64,000 nt of DNA from DASSUW01 sp963789005. Its GTDB lineage: Bacteria > Actinomycetota > Thermoleophilia > Solirubrobacterales > Solirubrobacteraceae. This document shows, one piece after another, positions 53,615-64,000 of the stretch; position 1 is the first letter of the stretch; each line of letters opens with the position of its first letter. The notes beneath the pieces are model-generated. The model ran no database searches. It was not told where the DNA came from and was given only the letters and a program-made list of their open reading frames with translations. The translations under genes and the position numbers were made by a program. The stretch is from assembly GCA_963789005.1 (NCBI GenBank), contig CAWBIZ010000005.1, forward strand, positions 1 through 64,000, in the 5' to 3' direction.

Positions 53615-54759
53615 ATGAAGCGCCCGGTCCAGCACACCGCGGGGGTGGTCGCCGAGTGGCTGCGCGACGAGCGGCGCGTGGTGGCGGGCACGCTGGTCGC
53701 GGTCGACGGCTCGGCGCCGCTCGACGTGGGGGCGAGCGTCTACGTCGAGGAGGGCGGCACGCTCGAAGGCTCGGTCACCGGCGGCTGCGTCGAGGGCGCG
53801 GTGGCGGAGGCGGCGCTGCAGATCCTGGAGCGCGGCGGCGGCGCGGGCCGCGGCTCGAGACGTACGGCATCTCGGACGAGCTGGCGGGCACCGTCGGGCT
53901 GATGTGCGGCGGCACCGTGCACATCTTCATCCACGAGCTGGCGGGTGACGCGCGCGAGGCGACGCTGTGCGGGCTCGAGGCGATCCTGGCGGAGCGCCCG
54001 GCGGCGCTCGCGACGCTGCTCGACGGGCCGCTGGCGGGGGCCAAGATGTACGTCGACGCCGAGTCGCGCGTCGGGTCGCTCGGCGGGCCTCGGCTGCTCG
54101 ACGCCAACGTCGAGCGCGAGGCGCGCGGGCTGGTCGTGCAGGGGCAGTCGACGGTGCGCTCGTACGGCGAGGACGGAGCGACGCTCGGCACGGGGCTGCG
54201 GGTGCACGTGGCCGCGTTCGCCGAGTCGCCGCGGATGGTGATCTTCGGGGCGATCGACTTCGCGGCCGCGCTGGCGCCGATGGCGCGCGGGCTCGGCTAC
54301 CGCGTCACGATCGCCGACCCGCGCCGCGCGTTCCTCGCGTCACCGCGCTTCTCCGCGGCCGCCGAAGTGGTCCCCGGGTGGCCGGACGCGGTGCTGTCCG
54401 AGGGCGAGCTCGGCCCGCGCGACGCGGTGCTCGTCTTCACCCACGACCCGAAGCTCGACGTGCCCGCGGTGGTCACGGCGCTGGCGAGCGGCGCGGGCTA
54501 CATCGGCGCGCTCGGCAGCCGCAAGACGACGCTCGACCGCAACGAGCGCCTGCGCGCGGAGGGCGTCGACGAGGACGACATCACGCGCGTCTTCGCGCCC
54601 TGCGGGCTCGACGTCGGCGCCTCGACCGTCGAGGAGACGGCGATCGCCGTCCTGGCCGAGATCATCGGCCACCGCGCGGGCCGCGAGGGCGGCTCGCTGC
54701 GCAGCGCGTCCGGGCCGATCCGGCGCGAGCGCGACGAAGCGAGCCGCCTCGTTCCTTAG
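53615..54759 (+). CDS. XdhC/CoxI-family molybdoenzyme accessory protein (one frameshift)
   Basis: About 381 residues. XdhC N-terminal domain (EWLRDERRVVAGTLVAVDGS, GSVTGGCVEGAVAEAAL) and the Rossmann-like C-terminal domain (YIGALGSRKTTLDRNERL, VFAPCGLDVGASTVEETAI). These proteins insert sulfurated molybdenum cofactor into xanthine dehydrogenase or CO dehydrogenase-type enzymes. The frame shift is at GGG 53845-53847 (a G lost), splitting GAGPRLETYGIS. No molybdoenzyme gene is within the window. Confidence 0.87.
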
Positions 54760-54760
54760 C

Positions 54761-55234
54761 TCACGGCATGAACGTGAGCGTCACGTGCTCGTCGCGGCCG
54801 CTGCTCGAGGTGCCGTCCGCGATCCCGCGCGCGCCCGCGTAAGCGCCGGTGCCGCCGGTGATGGCGAGCGGGTCGCCGGTGCCCGCGAGCTCGATGTGGC
54901 CGTCGGGCAGGTGCATTGCGCCCGTGCACAGCAGGCGCTTGCCGCGGCGGTCCGTCGACGTGCACATGACGTCCATCCGCCCCAGGCGCTTCTTGCCGGC
55001 GGCGTCGAAGATCAGGTAGCCGAGAATCGAGGCGTCGCCCGGCGAGGGCGGCACGTCACCGCGGCGGCGCGGGGGATGGTCGAGGAACTTGAACGAGGAT
55101 TGGCGCAGGACGACCTCCTTCGTGCCCGTCGGCGGGCCCGGCGCCTGGGCGGCTCCGGTCGACGCGAGCGCGGCTCCGGCGCCGATGCCGGCGGCGGAGA
55201 CGACGGTGGCGAGCAGGGCGGTGCGACGGCGCAT
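54761..55234 (-). CDS. Secreted allene-oxide-cyclase/dirigent-like barrel protein
   Basis: 157 residues with signal peptide (LLATVVSAAGIGAGAALAST). The end reads ITGGTGAYAGARGIADGTSS, then HVTLTFMP, the calling card of the AOC-like/dirigent barrel family in actinobacteria. Function unknown; such proteins are exported and may bind small hydrophobic molecules. An AGGAGA Shine-Dalgarno sits seven bases before the ATG. Convergent with XdhC. Confidence 0.8.
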   Translation of the reverse strand: MRRRTALLATVVSAAGIGAGAALASTGAAQAPGPPTGTKEVVLRQSSFKFLDHPPRRRGDVPPSPGDASILGYLIFDAAGKKRLGRMDVMCTSTDRRGKRLLCTGAMHLPDGHIELAGTGDPLAITGGTGAYAGARGIADGTSSSGRDEHVTLTFMP

Positions 55235-55427
55235 GGTTGGTCTCCTGTCGGGAGTGGGGGTGACGCTCCGGGACGCTAGGTGCGCGACCGCCTGTCGTCG
55301 TCACCTCACGGTGCGATCTCGCGCCACGCGGGAGCGATCCGAACGGCCGCGCGAGTCACCCGCGGCGACGATGCGCGTCACCCGTCGAGAGGATGCGCCG
55401 GTGCTGGGACGGGCGTACGGTTGCCTC

Positions 55428-57233
55428 ATGCGCCGATGGGTCTTGCGCCACGCGAACGAGCTCTTGGTCGCCGTGCTCCTCGGCAGCGCGCTCGCCGAGG
55501 CGGCAGCCGGCGGCGGCGACGGCCTCCTGGCCGCCGGCCTGGCGGCCCTCGTCTTCCTGCCGTTGCTCGCGCGCCGCCGCGCGCCGCTGCTCGTCCTGCT
55601 CGCCGTCCTCGTCGCCGCTTCGATCGGCTACGCCGCGCTCGACGACCCGGTCGGCGAGCTCCAGGCGTGGATCGCCATCAACGTCGCGCTCTACAGCGCC
55701 GCCGCGCATCTGCCTCTCCGGTCCGCGATCGCGGCTGGAGCGCTCGTCGCGGCCGGTGCCGTCGCCATCGAGGTCGGCCGGCTCGGAGAGACCAACGCGG
55801 AGGACCTGGCCAGTGAGTTCCTCTTCCTCGGCGGCGTGTGGGCGCTCGGGCGCTGGGTTCGCCAGCGCCGCGGGCGCACCGAGAGCCTGGAGGAGCGGAC
55901 CGCGCAGCTCGAGGCCGACCGCGACGAGCGCGCCCGGGCCGCGGTGGCGGAGGAGCGCGCCCGCATCGCACGCGAGATGCACGACTCCGTGGCCCACACG
56001 GTCAGCGTGATGGTGCTCCAGGCCGGCGCCGCCGAGCAGGCGCTCGCGTCCGCCCCCGACCGTGCCCAGGAGTCGCTCGCCACGATCCAGGACGCCGGCA
56101 GGGAAGCGATCGTCGAGCTACACCGCATGCTCGGCCTGCTGCGCGCGCCGGTGGGCGAGCTCGCGCTCGACCCCCAGCCGGGCGTGGCGAGGCTGGACGC
56201 GCTCCTCGACCAGGTGCGCGGCGCCGGCCTGCCTGTCGACCTCACCGTGGAGGGCGAGCCATGCCGGCTCCCGGCCGGCGTCGACCGCTCCGTGTACCGG
56301 ATCGTGCAGGAAGGGCTCACCAACGCGCTCAAGCACGCGCACGCCGCGCACGCCAGCGTCCGCCTCAGTTACAACGGCCGCGCGGTGGAACTCGAGGTCC
56401 TCGACGACGGGGCGGGACCCAGCGCGGCGAACGGCGGCGGCTTCGGCCTCGTCGGGATGCGCGAGCGGGTCGCGCTCTACGGCGGCGTCCTCGAGAGCGG
56501 CGCCCGGCCGGGAGGCGGCTACGTGCTGCGCGCGCGGCTGCCCTTCGACGGGAGCACCTTCGTGATCCGCGTCGTGATCGCCGACGACGAGGCGCTCGTG
56601 CGCGGAGGCCTGCGCATGATCCTCGAGGCGCAGGCGGACATCGAGGTCGTCGGTGAGGCCGATGACGGTCCGGCGGCGCTCGAGCTGGTCCGCCGGGACC
56701 CGCCCGACGTGGTGTTGATGGACATCCAGATGCCGGGGCTCGACGGGATCGAGGCGACCCGTCGCCTGGTCGCGCTCGGACCGGGAGCGCCGCGGGTGGT
56801 GATGCTCACGACGTTCGACCTCGACGGGTACGTCTACGAGGCGATGCGAGCGGGCGCGAGCGGCTTTCTGCTCAAGAGCGGGCGTCCGCAGGAGCTGGTC
56901 GCAGGGGTGCGCGCGGCCGTCACCGGAGACACGCTGCTCGCCCCACCGATCACGCGGCGGCTCGTCGAGGCCTTCGTCCGGCGGCCGCCCCCGGGGACGA
57001 CCACGCCGCCGGGGTTCGAGGAGCTGACCCCGCGCGAGGTCGAGGTGCTCCGGCACATCGCCGGCGGGCAGTCGAACGCGGAGATCGCACGCGAGCTGTT
57101 CGTGTCTGAGGACACGGTGAAGACGCATGCCAGCCGGATCTTCATGAAGCTCGGCCTCCGCGACCGCACGCAGGCGGTGATCCTGCGCGTACGAGAGCGG
57201 TCTCGTCGAGCCGCGCGGCGCCTAATACCCTGA
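55428..57233 (+). CDS. NarL-type sensor kinase continuous with its LuxR-type response regulator
   Basis: One uninterrupted 601-residue frame. Residues about 1-140 hold four to five membrane segments; HisKA_3 dimerisation with phospho-His in EERARIAREMHDSVAHTVSV; HATPase (VYRIVQEGLTNALKHAHA, DDGAGPSAANGGGFGLVGM). After LPFDGST it runs directly into a response regulator: receiver VIADDEALVRGGLRMIL with phospho-Asp in VVLMDIQMPGLDGIE, and LuxR HTH (LTPREVEVLRHIAGGQSN, EDTVKTHASRIFMKLGL). The likely natural arrangement is two genes; removing one G near 56549-56552 gives a kinase ending in APS and a GTGA overlap with a regulator starting at GTG 56562. Signal unknown. Confidence 0.82.
   Translation: MRRWVLRHANELLVAVLLGSALAEAAAGGGDGLLAAGLAALVFLPLLARRRAPLLVLLAVLVAASIGYAALDDPVGELQAWIAINVALYSAAAHLPLRSAIAAGALVAAGAVAIEVGRLGETNAEDLASEFLFLGGVWALGRWVRQRRGRTESLEERTAQLEADRDERARAAVAEERARIAREMHDSVAHTVSVMVLQAGAAEQALASAPDRAQESLATIQDAGREAIVELHRMLGLLRAPVGELALDPQPGVARLDALLDQVRGAGLPVDLTVEGEPCRLPAGVDRSVYRIVQEGLTNALKHAHAAHASVRLSYNGRAVELEVLDDGAGPSAANGGGFGLVGMRERVALYGGVLESGARPGGGYVLRARLPFDGSTFVIRVVIADDEALVRGGLRMILEAQADIEVVGEADDGPAALELVRRDPPDVVLMDIQMPGLDGIEATRRLVALGPGAPRVVMLTTFDLDGYVYEAMRAGASGFLLKSGRPQELVAGVRAAVTGDTLLAPPITRRLVEAFVRRPPPGTTTPPGFEELTPREVEVLRHIAGGQSNAEIARELFVSEDTVKTHASRIFMKLGLRDRTQAVILRVRERSRRAARRLIP
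56562..57233 (+). CDS. Response regulator portion (alternative separate gene)
   Basis: If the frame join with the kinase is an error, this is an independent NarL/LuxR response regulator of 223 residues starting at GTG (VIRVVIADDEALVRGG). All receiver residues are present: acidic pair DDE, phospho-Asp in LLMDIQMPG-type motif (VVLMDIQMPG), Thr in VVMLTTFD, and Lys in FLLKSGRP. The HTH is canonical. It would be co-translated with the kinase by overlap. Confidence 0.6.
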   Translation: MIRVVIADDEALVRGGLRMILEAQADIEVVGEADDGPAALELVRRDPPDVVLMDIQMPGLDGIEATRRLVALGPGAPRVVMLTTFDLDGYVYEAMRAGASGFLLKSGRPQELVAGVRAAVTGDTLLAPPITRRLVEAFVRRPPPGTTTPPGFEELTPREVEVLRHIAGGQSNAEIARELFVSEDTVKTHASRIFMKLGLRDRTQAVILRVRERSRRAARRLIP

Positions 57234-57238
57234 ATCGG

Positions 57239-58576
<1,338 letters not shown>

Positions 58577-58580
<4 letters not shown>

Positions 58581-59526
58581 CGATACGACGGCGCGCGCGC
58601 GGCTGGTCGGCGGACTCAGGGAAGCCACCACGCCGGCGCCCAGGATCAGCGCGACCCCCGGCCAGGGGGACACGGCGGGGCCGACCTTGCCCACCAGCTC
58701 GCCGGCCACCATCTTAGCCGGCGATGAACATCAGCAGGACGGCGAGCGCGGCCTTGAGGTAGTCGAGGCGCTCGACCAGGTCGGCGACCAGGAAGAACAG
58801 CGGCCGCAGGCCCAGCAGCGCGAAGGCGTTGGCGGCGAAGACCACGTACGTGTCGGTGGTGATGGCCAGGATGGCCGGCACCGAGTCGACGGCGAAGATG
58901 ATGTCCACCACGGCGATGGCCACCAGCGCCGCGCCGCCCATCGTCAGCGCGCGCTTGCCGCCCTCGCGGACGATCAGCTTGGAGCCATGGTCGCCCTCGG
59001 CGACGTTGCAGCGACGGGGTCGCGGACGCCCTGCACGAGCTTCTCCTCGCCTCCGTGCTCGTGGCGGTGCTTCCACAGCCGCCAGACCGGTCCAGGCCAG
59101 GCAGCGCGGCGAACGGGAACGACAGCCAGACGAGGCGTGCTCCAGGGCGGTGGCCCCGGCGAAGATGAAGATCGCCCGCAGGACCAGCGCGAGCACGATC
59201 CCGTAGGTCAGCAGCTTGGGCCGGGGGGCCGCCTCGGCGATCGAGAAGGCCTGGAACACGATCAGGAACACGAAGACGTTGTCCAGCGACAGCGACTTCT
59301 CGACCAGGTAGCCGGCCAGGTAGGCTCTCGGCCTGGCCCGGCGACCCCGGCCACGGTAGAAGCACCCCGGCGAACACCAGCGAGATGGCGATCCAGGCCA
59401 CGCTGGCGATCGCCGGCCGCGCGCAGGCTCATCTCGCCGCCGCGGGCGCGCACGACGGCGAGGTCGACGACGAGCAGGACAGGCGACGCGCCGCCGAGCA
59501 GGGCGAGCCGAGACGGTCAGGGACAA
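58577..59526 (-). CDS. TerC-family membrane protein (frameshifted)
   Basis: Reconstructed protein of about 315 residues with seven to eight hydrophobic segments. TerC signatures: LVEKSLSLDNVFVFLIVFQA and VAIAVVDIIFAVDSVPAILA, with metal-binding Asp in both. Related proteins (Alx, MeeF/MeeY, TerC) export manganese to load secreted enzymes. TTG at 59526 is chosen because GGAGG lies seven bases upstream and the frame reads SLTVSAR. Frameshifts occur near 59480, 59350, 59150 and 59040. Convergent with FprA. Confidence 0.8.
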
Positions 59527-59738
59527 CGGACACCTCCGCGGGTGCGATCGACAAGCCGCGAAGGTTTCTCCGCCCCGGGAGGGCCGCGGGCACCGGGCCG
59601 GCCGCGCGGCCGCCGTGTTGACGATGCCCGCCGTCGGGATACTTCCCTTCGACACAGTCCAGCGTAGGAGCCTCCGCCCCGCGGGACAAGGCGGTTTACG
59701 AAGCTTTAGAGCGCGCGCGCTCGGCCCCTCACAACGAG

Positions 59739-59767
59739 CGGGAGCCCCGACAAGGTCGGGGCTCCCG
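59739..59767 (-). terminator. Strong hairpin terminator
   Basis: Perfect 13-bp stem (CGGGAGCCCCGAC / GTCGGGGCTCCCG) with an AAG loop, 25 bases downstream of the minus-strand gene ending at 59792. The stretch between it and the TerC start (59527-59738) holds no gene that I can see; it is GC-rich and includes a short GCGCGC run. Confidence 0.8.
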
Positions 59768-59791
59768 GTGCTTCTTGCGATCGCGGTGTGG

Positions 59792-61141
59792 CTAGAGCGA
59801 GTAGAGCCAGATCCTCTTGCTCGACGTGCGCTTGTTGCCGGCGGCGTCCGTCACCGTCAGCGTCGCGACGACCTTCAGCTTGCCGGCCTTGGCGAGCTTC
59901 TTCTTGGCCGCCTTGGACAGCTTGAGCGTGATGTAGCGGCTGTCGCCACCATCGATCTTCCCGCTCTTGCTGGCGACGGTGTCGCCGTCCCACTTGAACT
60001 TCAGCGCCACGTTGCAGCGCGTCTCGTCGTCGGGGCAGGTCAGCAGCAGGCGGACCTTGCCACGCTTCGTGACGTCCGCGTCACGAGGCATGCCGATCTT
60101 CGGCCTTCTTCGTGTCACCACCGGTGTTCCCGCCGCTCGGCGGCTGGGTGCCCGGCCCCGGCTGCGGGTGCGGGGGCGATCTGGAAGTCGACGCTGGCCT
60201 TGGTGAGCCGCGGCGTGAATGCGGTGTCGGGCGTGGTCAGGTTGGCGCGGTACTGGAAGTACTGTGCCGGCTGGGTGGCGCTGGTGGGCCCCCACGCCGT
60301 CCAGCGTCACGTTGTCGCTGCTCGTGCGCGACTCGTACGATGATCGTCGTGTTGTTCAGGGTCGTCGGCCTCGGGAGTGAACGTGATGCCCGCGATGCGA
60401 GAGCTGCCGGCGTTGAACACCTTCGAGGTGTACGTGCCTGACTTCTCGGCGCGCAGCAGCATCGAGTCGACAGTCACCGGGGTAGCGCCGGCGGCATCCT
60501 TCAGACAGTCACTGACCTGCGCGGTCATCGCTCCGATGATCGGGCGCGGTCAGGCGTGCCCGGCACCAGCGCACCGTCGACGTAGAACTTAACCGTGCCC
60601 GACGTCGGCCCAGTCGATCCGGAAGTCGTATGCGTTGCCGGGCGTGACGCCAGGAGACCTCGACTGCGCGTCCGCCGTCGTGCCGTCGTGGACGCGGGCG
60701 AAGATCTTGTCCGAGGTGTCGTTCGTGCTGAACATCGCCCAGCGGTTGACGGTGTCGAAGTCGACGCCGAAGCCGACATGCTGGAAGCGCTGGGCACCGA
60801 ACGTGGCACGGAACTTCAGCGAGCTTCCAGGGTTCCCCTTGGCGCTGTCTACCCGCGCGCCATCGACGGCCAATGCCGTACCGGTCATCGTCGCCGCCGC
60901 CGTCGGTGGCACAGCCGCTCGACGCCGAGAGCTGCACGGCCGGCCACGGGAGCGCGGCACCGTTGAAGTCCTGATTGAACGTCGCGAGCTCGACGGCGTC
61001 GCCGACCAGCGTTGTCTTGCCGGTCTCCGTCGTCGCGAAGTCGTCCTGCTGGGGAGCCGCCTGGGCGACTCCCGCTGTCGTTCCGAGTGCGCCGGCTACC
61101 AGTGCCGCCGCCACGGTCCGTCGTACTGATGCCGTACGCAT
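59792..61141 (-). CDS. Secreted LamG/lectin-like protein with C-terminal Cys module (frameshifted)
   Basis: Reconstructed about 440-residue secreted protein. Signal peptide RRTVAAALVAGALGTTAGVAQA; a strong AGGAGG site lies before the ATG at 61141. The central part resembles a concanavalin/LamG-type lectin fold (FRATFGAQRFQHVGFGVDFD, DKIFARVHDGTT, FRIDWADVG, VKFYVDGALVPG). The end is a beta module with a Cys pair (LLLTCPDDETRCNVALKFK, then SKAAKKKLAKAGKLKVVATL). Many frame changes between 59.9 and 61 kb. Likely a cell-surface or matrix carbohydrate-binding protein. No enzyme motif seen. Confidence 0.7.
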
Positions 61142-61179
61142 GACCCTCCTTGTCGTCCTGCTGTGTCCGGTCTGGCGGA

Positions 61180-63602
61180 TCAACGTCCCACCAGCCGGAT
61201 CGTCTTCCGAGTGACCGCCCTGTCACCCATGGGGTTCTTCGAGACCGCGACTGCGGTCACGAGGAGCGTCCGCTTGCGCGCCAGTGACGCGCGGGTGCTG
61301 CGTTGCAGTGTCATTTCGATCACTCGGCTCTTTCCTGCTTTCACCAAGAACGTCCGAGCGGCCACGGTCTTCCGCTTCGACTTCAGCTTCAGGTTCACGC
61401 GGCACTTGCGCTGGCCCTTCGGGCAGCGGACGCGGAGCCGGACCGTGCCGTTCTCCGTGATCCGCACGCGCTTGGGCGTGATCCTCACCGCCGGCCCGCC
61501 CTCACCGGACCCGTTGCCCGGACCGCCGCTGCCCGACGTGCTGCCGATGGTCACCTGACGCACGGCAGGGCTCGGGTCCACGGTGCCCGCCGGGTCGATG
61601 GCGCGCACCTGCACCGTGTGCGTCCCGCGCGACAGGTCCGTGTACTGACTTCGGGCTGGCGCACGCCGCGAACGCCCCGCCGTCGCGCTTGCACTCGAAG
61701 CGCGAGCCGGGCGTGTCGCTCGACGAACGCGATCCGCGCCGTGGTGCCGGAGACGGACGCCGACGTGATCGTCGTCTCGGGGATCCCGACGCCGTAGGTC
61801 GCGACGTAGTCGCCGTCGGCGGCCGGGAAGAACACGTAGTTCATGCCCTTCACCGGCCGCGTGGTCATCGGGACGCTCACGCCGTTGCGGGTGAGGCTGG
61901 CCAGCCCACCGGCTGCCGGAGCTCGCGGGCAGCATGGCCTGCAGGCCGGTCGAGCCAGCGCCGGCGGCGATCGAGAACGTGAGCTCGTTGCCGGGTCAGG
62001 ACCAGGTTCTGGAACGAGGAGCCGTTGCGCCGTCGAGCCAGTCGAGCATCTGCTCGGGCCGAGACCACCGGCACGCCGCGGGCTGGCGAGGCGACGATCG
62101 CGTCGGCCCCAGCATGATGGACGGTCTGGTCGGTGTGCATGTTGGCCGTGAAGACGCCGTAGTAGCCCTGCGGCCCGAGCGCGTTGTCGAGGAGCGTGTT
62201 GATGTGCGCCGGGATAGCTCTCGCCCGTCTCGTCGGTCATCTGCGTCGCCGCCTGATAGACGTCGATCAGCGTGCCGTCGGTGTCGGCGAAGCGCATCGG
62301 GAAGCCCGAGCCGGTGAACAGCCGGGCCGGTTCTGCGACCCAGCTGCCGGGCCAGTAGTAGTAGTTGGTGTCGAGCCGGATGCCGTCTCGCGCTCGACCT
62401 TCGGCTGCGTCGGCCCAGTCGCTCCAGACGATGCAGTGGGTGCGGTTCGTCGCGCGGCGCGGCAAGGCTCGGGTACTTCGCGCGCCACTCGCGAGCTGGC
62501 GCGTCCAGTCGCTCGCAGGAGCGGGCGTGAAGTTCGCGCAGCCCGTCTAGAGGTGCAGCGCGATCTCGAAGCCCTGGGCCTGATAGGCCGCGGCTTGCGC
62601 GTCCGTCATCGGGGTGGCGGTGTAGATGTAGGACGTGCCGCGCACGCACTCCCAGTTCGCCACCGAGCAGCCCGGCGGGCTCGTGCTGCCTGAGCGGTCG
62701 AAGCTCGGCCGTCCGTGCCGCCGCGCCGTGATCGTCGCCGGTCATCACGACGGCGGCCTTCTTGCCGCGCGGCAAGTACCAGAAGCGCGGCAGCGGCTTG
62801 TGGTCCGCGTTCATCTGCGATGATCAGGTTCGCCAGCAGGCGCTGCTGCTCGTCGGCCTGCGGGATGGCGACCTTGTTAGGTCGACCCAGTCGGCTCGGA
62901 CCGCTCCGCCGAAGAACAGATCGTCGGAGCGGATCGGCGGATGCCGTCGCCTCCTGCCCGGCCCAGGCCGGGTTGCCCTGGCGGGTGTAGACGATCGACC
63001 GCGCCAGGTCGTACGTGAACGCGGCGGCCTGGCCGCCGCGCGCCCGACGTGCGCAGCGTCACGGCCGGGCTCGGCGTGCGCGGTGCTCGGTCGCGTAGAG
63101 CGGGCGACGTGGGCGCCCGCGAGCGTCCAGCGATCGGCCGTGCCATGGAACTGCATCGACTCGCCCGTGATCCCGGCTCCCGGGCGGGGTGGTCGTGTTG
63201 ATCCGCCATGTAGCCGTTGGCCAGCTGCCGACCCGACGCCCAAGCCGAGCAGGGCGGCGAGTCGGCGTCCGGCCGCATCGCGATCAGGTTGCCGCCGCCG
63301 GCACCCAGGGCGTCAGCGTCGAGACCTGCGTGCCGTGAGCGGCGGTCGGGCGAGGACGAGACCGCACGACTCGCCAGAGCCGGCGCGTCAGCGAGGCCGG
63401 CGGTCGCCACGCGAAGTCGTTGAGACCTTCGGCGAGGAGGATCTCGGCGTAGTAGCCGCCGAAGGGGTCGGCGGGGTCGGTGACGACGAGGATCGGACCG
63501 CCCGGGCCCGCCTCCGGGGGAGGCAGGGCCTCGGCAGGCGCCTGCCACGCGGTCGCGATGACGATCGCCACGACGGCGATCCGCAGGCTGACGGCGCAAC
63601 AT
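61180..63602 (-). CDS. Very large secreted protein, deacetylase-like with Ig-type and Cys modules (frameshifted)
   Basis: Reconstructed about 800-residue secreted protein. A signal peptide (LRIAVVAIVIATAWQAPAEA) precedes ILVVTDPADPFGGYYAEILL. The middle contains FWYLPRGKKAAVVMTGDDH and WAKYPSL / THCIVWSDW / RLDTNYYYWPGSW / GFPMRFADTDGTLIDVYQA, a pattern that recalls polysaccharide-deacetylase-like (NodB-related) barrels, with MTGDDH as possible metal site. An Ig/fibronectin-like region (DLSRGTHTVQVRAIDPAG) and a C-terminal Cys module (VRCPKGQRKCRVNLKL) end it. The ATG at 63602 has GAGGGAG upstream. Frames change every 50-150 bases; the reading is partly reconstructed. Confidence 0.65.
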
Positions 63603-63660
63603 CACTGGTCTCCCTCGGGGGTCTGCTTGAGTGAACTCGGTGCGAGCACCCGGATCGAAA

Positions 63661-64000
63661 TCACGGCGGACGGTGCGGTGCGCGGGACTCTTGGAAACGA
63701 CGGAAAGCGGTGACCCGGAGCGTGCCCGCACGAGCGGACCCGGCGGCGCGCGGCGGGGCTCGGAGCCGCAGGGACACGTGCACCGACCGGCCGGCCGGGA
63801 CGGTCGTGCGCGCACCGGCGATGCGGGTGGCCGTGGGCAACGCAACCGCACCCGTACGGCGCACGGCCGGCCGGCTGGGCACGACAGCTTCAAGCGCACG
63901 ATCCCGCGCCGTGACATGCGCGTCCGGCCGGGCCCGAGCGCGAGCCGTGGCGCCCGGGCGGCCCGGGCGCCGGCCGGTGGGGCACGGGTGTGGGACTGGC
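63661..64000 (-). CDS. 3' part of another secreted protein with Cys module (runs off window)
   Basis: Only the C-terminal end is inside the window. It shows the same module as the two genes before it: IVRLKLSCPAGRPCAVRVRL in one frame and TTVPAGRSVHVSLRLRAP, then TLRVTAFRRFQES to a TGA at 63661-63663 in another. The 5' end lies beyond 64000. Frames are broken, so the precise stop is uncertain. Confidence 0.5.
   Translation of the reverse strand, partial: PVPHPCPTGRRPGRPGATARARARPDAHVTARDRALEAVVPSRPAVRRTGAVALPTATRIAGARTTVPAGRSVHVSLRLRAPPRAAGSARAGTLRVTAFRRFQESRAPHRPP

Overview
The window is high-GC (about 70-72% by eye), densely packed actinobacterial DNA. Three features point to class Thermoleophilia, most likely a Solirubrobacterales relative (Solirubrobacter/Conexibacter type): a secreted protein made of decapeptide repeats (9.9 kb), large secreted proteins sharing a Cys-containing C-terminal beta module (59.8-64 kb), and an FHA-helix-turn-helix protein paired with a Ser/Thr kinase. 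This placement is inference from protein style, not from a marker gene. No rRNA, tRNA or CRISPR array was seen.

Layout. 0-8.8 kb: M15 peptidase, EamA exporter/SDR pair under a divergent LysR regulator, LtrA membrane protein, GH3 beta-glucosidase, M14 peptidase, ArsR-like regulator. 8.7-15.8 kb is a signalling block: GT2-GtrA glycosyltransferase, decapeptide-repeat protein, GAF plus a degenerate class III cyclase, Gly/Cys-tailed protein, Ser/Thr kinase with an FHA-HTH partner, RraA-like protein and a degenerate response regulator. 15.8-23.2 kb: sugar-lactone oxidase, a 1495-residue GH92 alpha-mannosidase behind a perfect LacI-type palindrome, adenylate kinase and aldose epimerase. 23.2-24.9 kb: ECF sigma operon with two zinc anti-sigma-like proteins. 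24.9-31.8 kb: six overlapping genes (GH15, flavoprotein, SMP-30, double GlcG, SMP-30, peroxiredoxin) that look like one operon for sugar oxidation and lactone hydrolysis. 31.8-41.6 kb: MFS pump, SRPBCC protein, LigD-type NHEJ polymerase, an SDR/cyclase/GMC oxidoreductase operon, CotH-like protein and a CPA2 antiporter.

41.6-44.7 kb is anomalous. GT-rich and then almost pure purine (GA) tracts interrupt normal sequence and surround a nucleotidyltransferase gene. I think this is most likely an assembly or base-calling artefact, but it is the strongest compositional break in the window. 44.7-57.2 kb returns to normal: YceI, FMN reductase, UBP zinc finger, CBS-containing pyrophosphatase, an alpha-oxoamine synthase coupled to a GGDEF-EAL protein and an MFS pump, XdhC, an allene-oxide-cyclase-like protein and a two-component system. 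57.2-64 kb holds an FprA reductase, TerC and three large secreted proteins, all broken by many small frameshifts.

Many genes (at 0.35, 26.0, 27.9, 32.8, 36.5-37.0, 42.3-42.4, 48.5-48.9, 49.9-50.1, 53.8 and throughout 57.6-64 kb) are split by single-base indels, mostly in G or C runs, with conserved family motifs on both sides. I treat these as sequencing errors and give the reconstructed gene span. The most interesting items likely to be real biology are a 47-bp double palindrome inserted in frame inside a flavoprotein gene, the six-gene operon that contains it, the GH92 gene with its operator, the degenerate cyclase and receiver proteins, and the oxoamine synthase/c-di-GMP pair.
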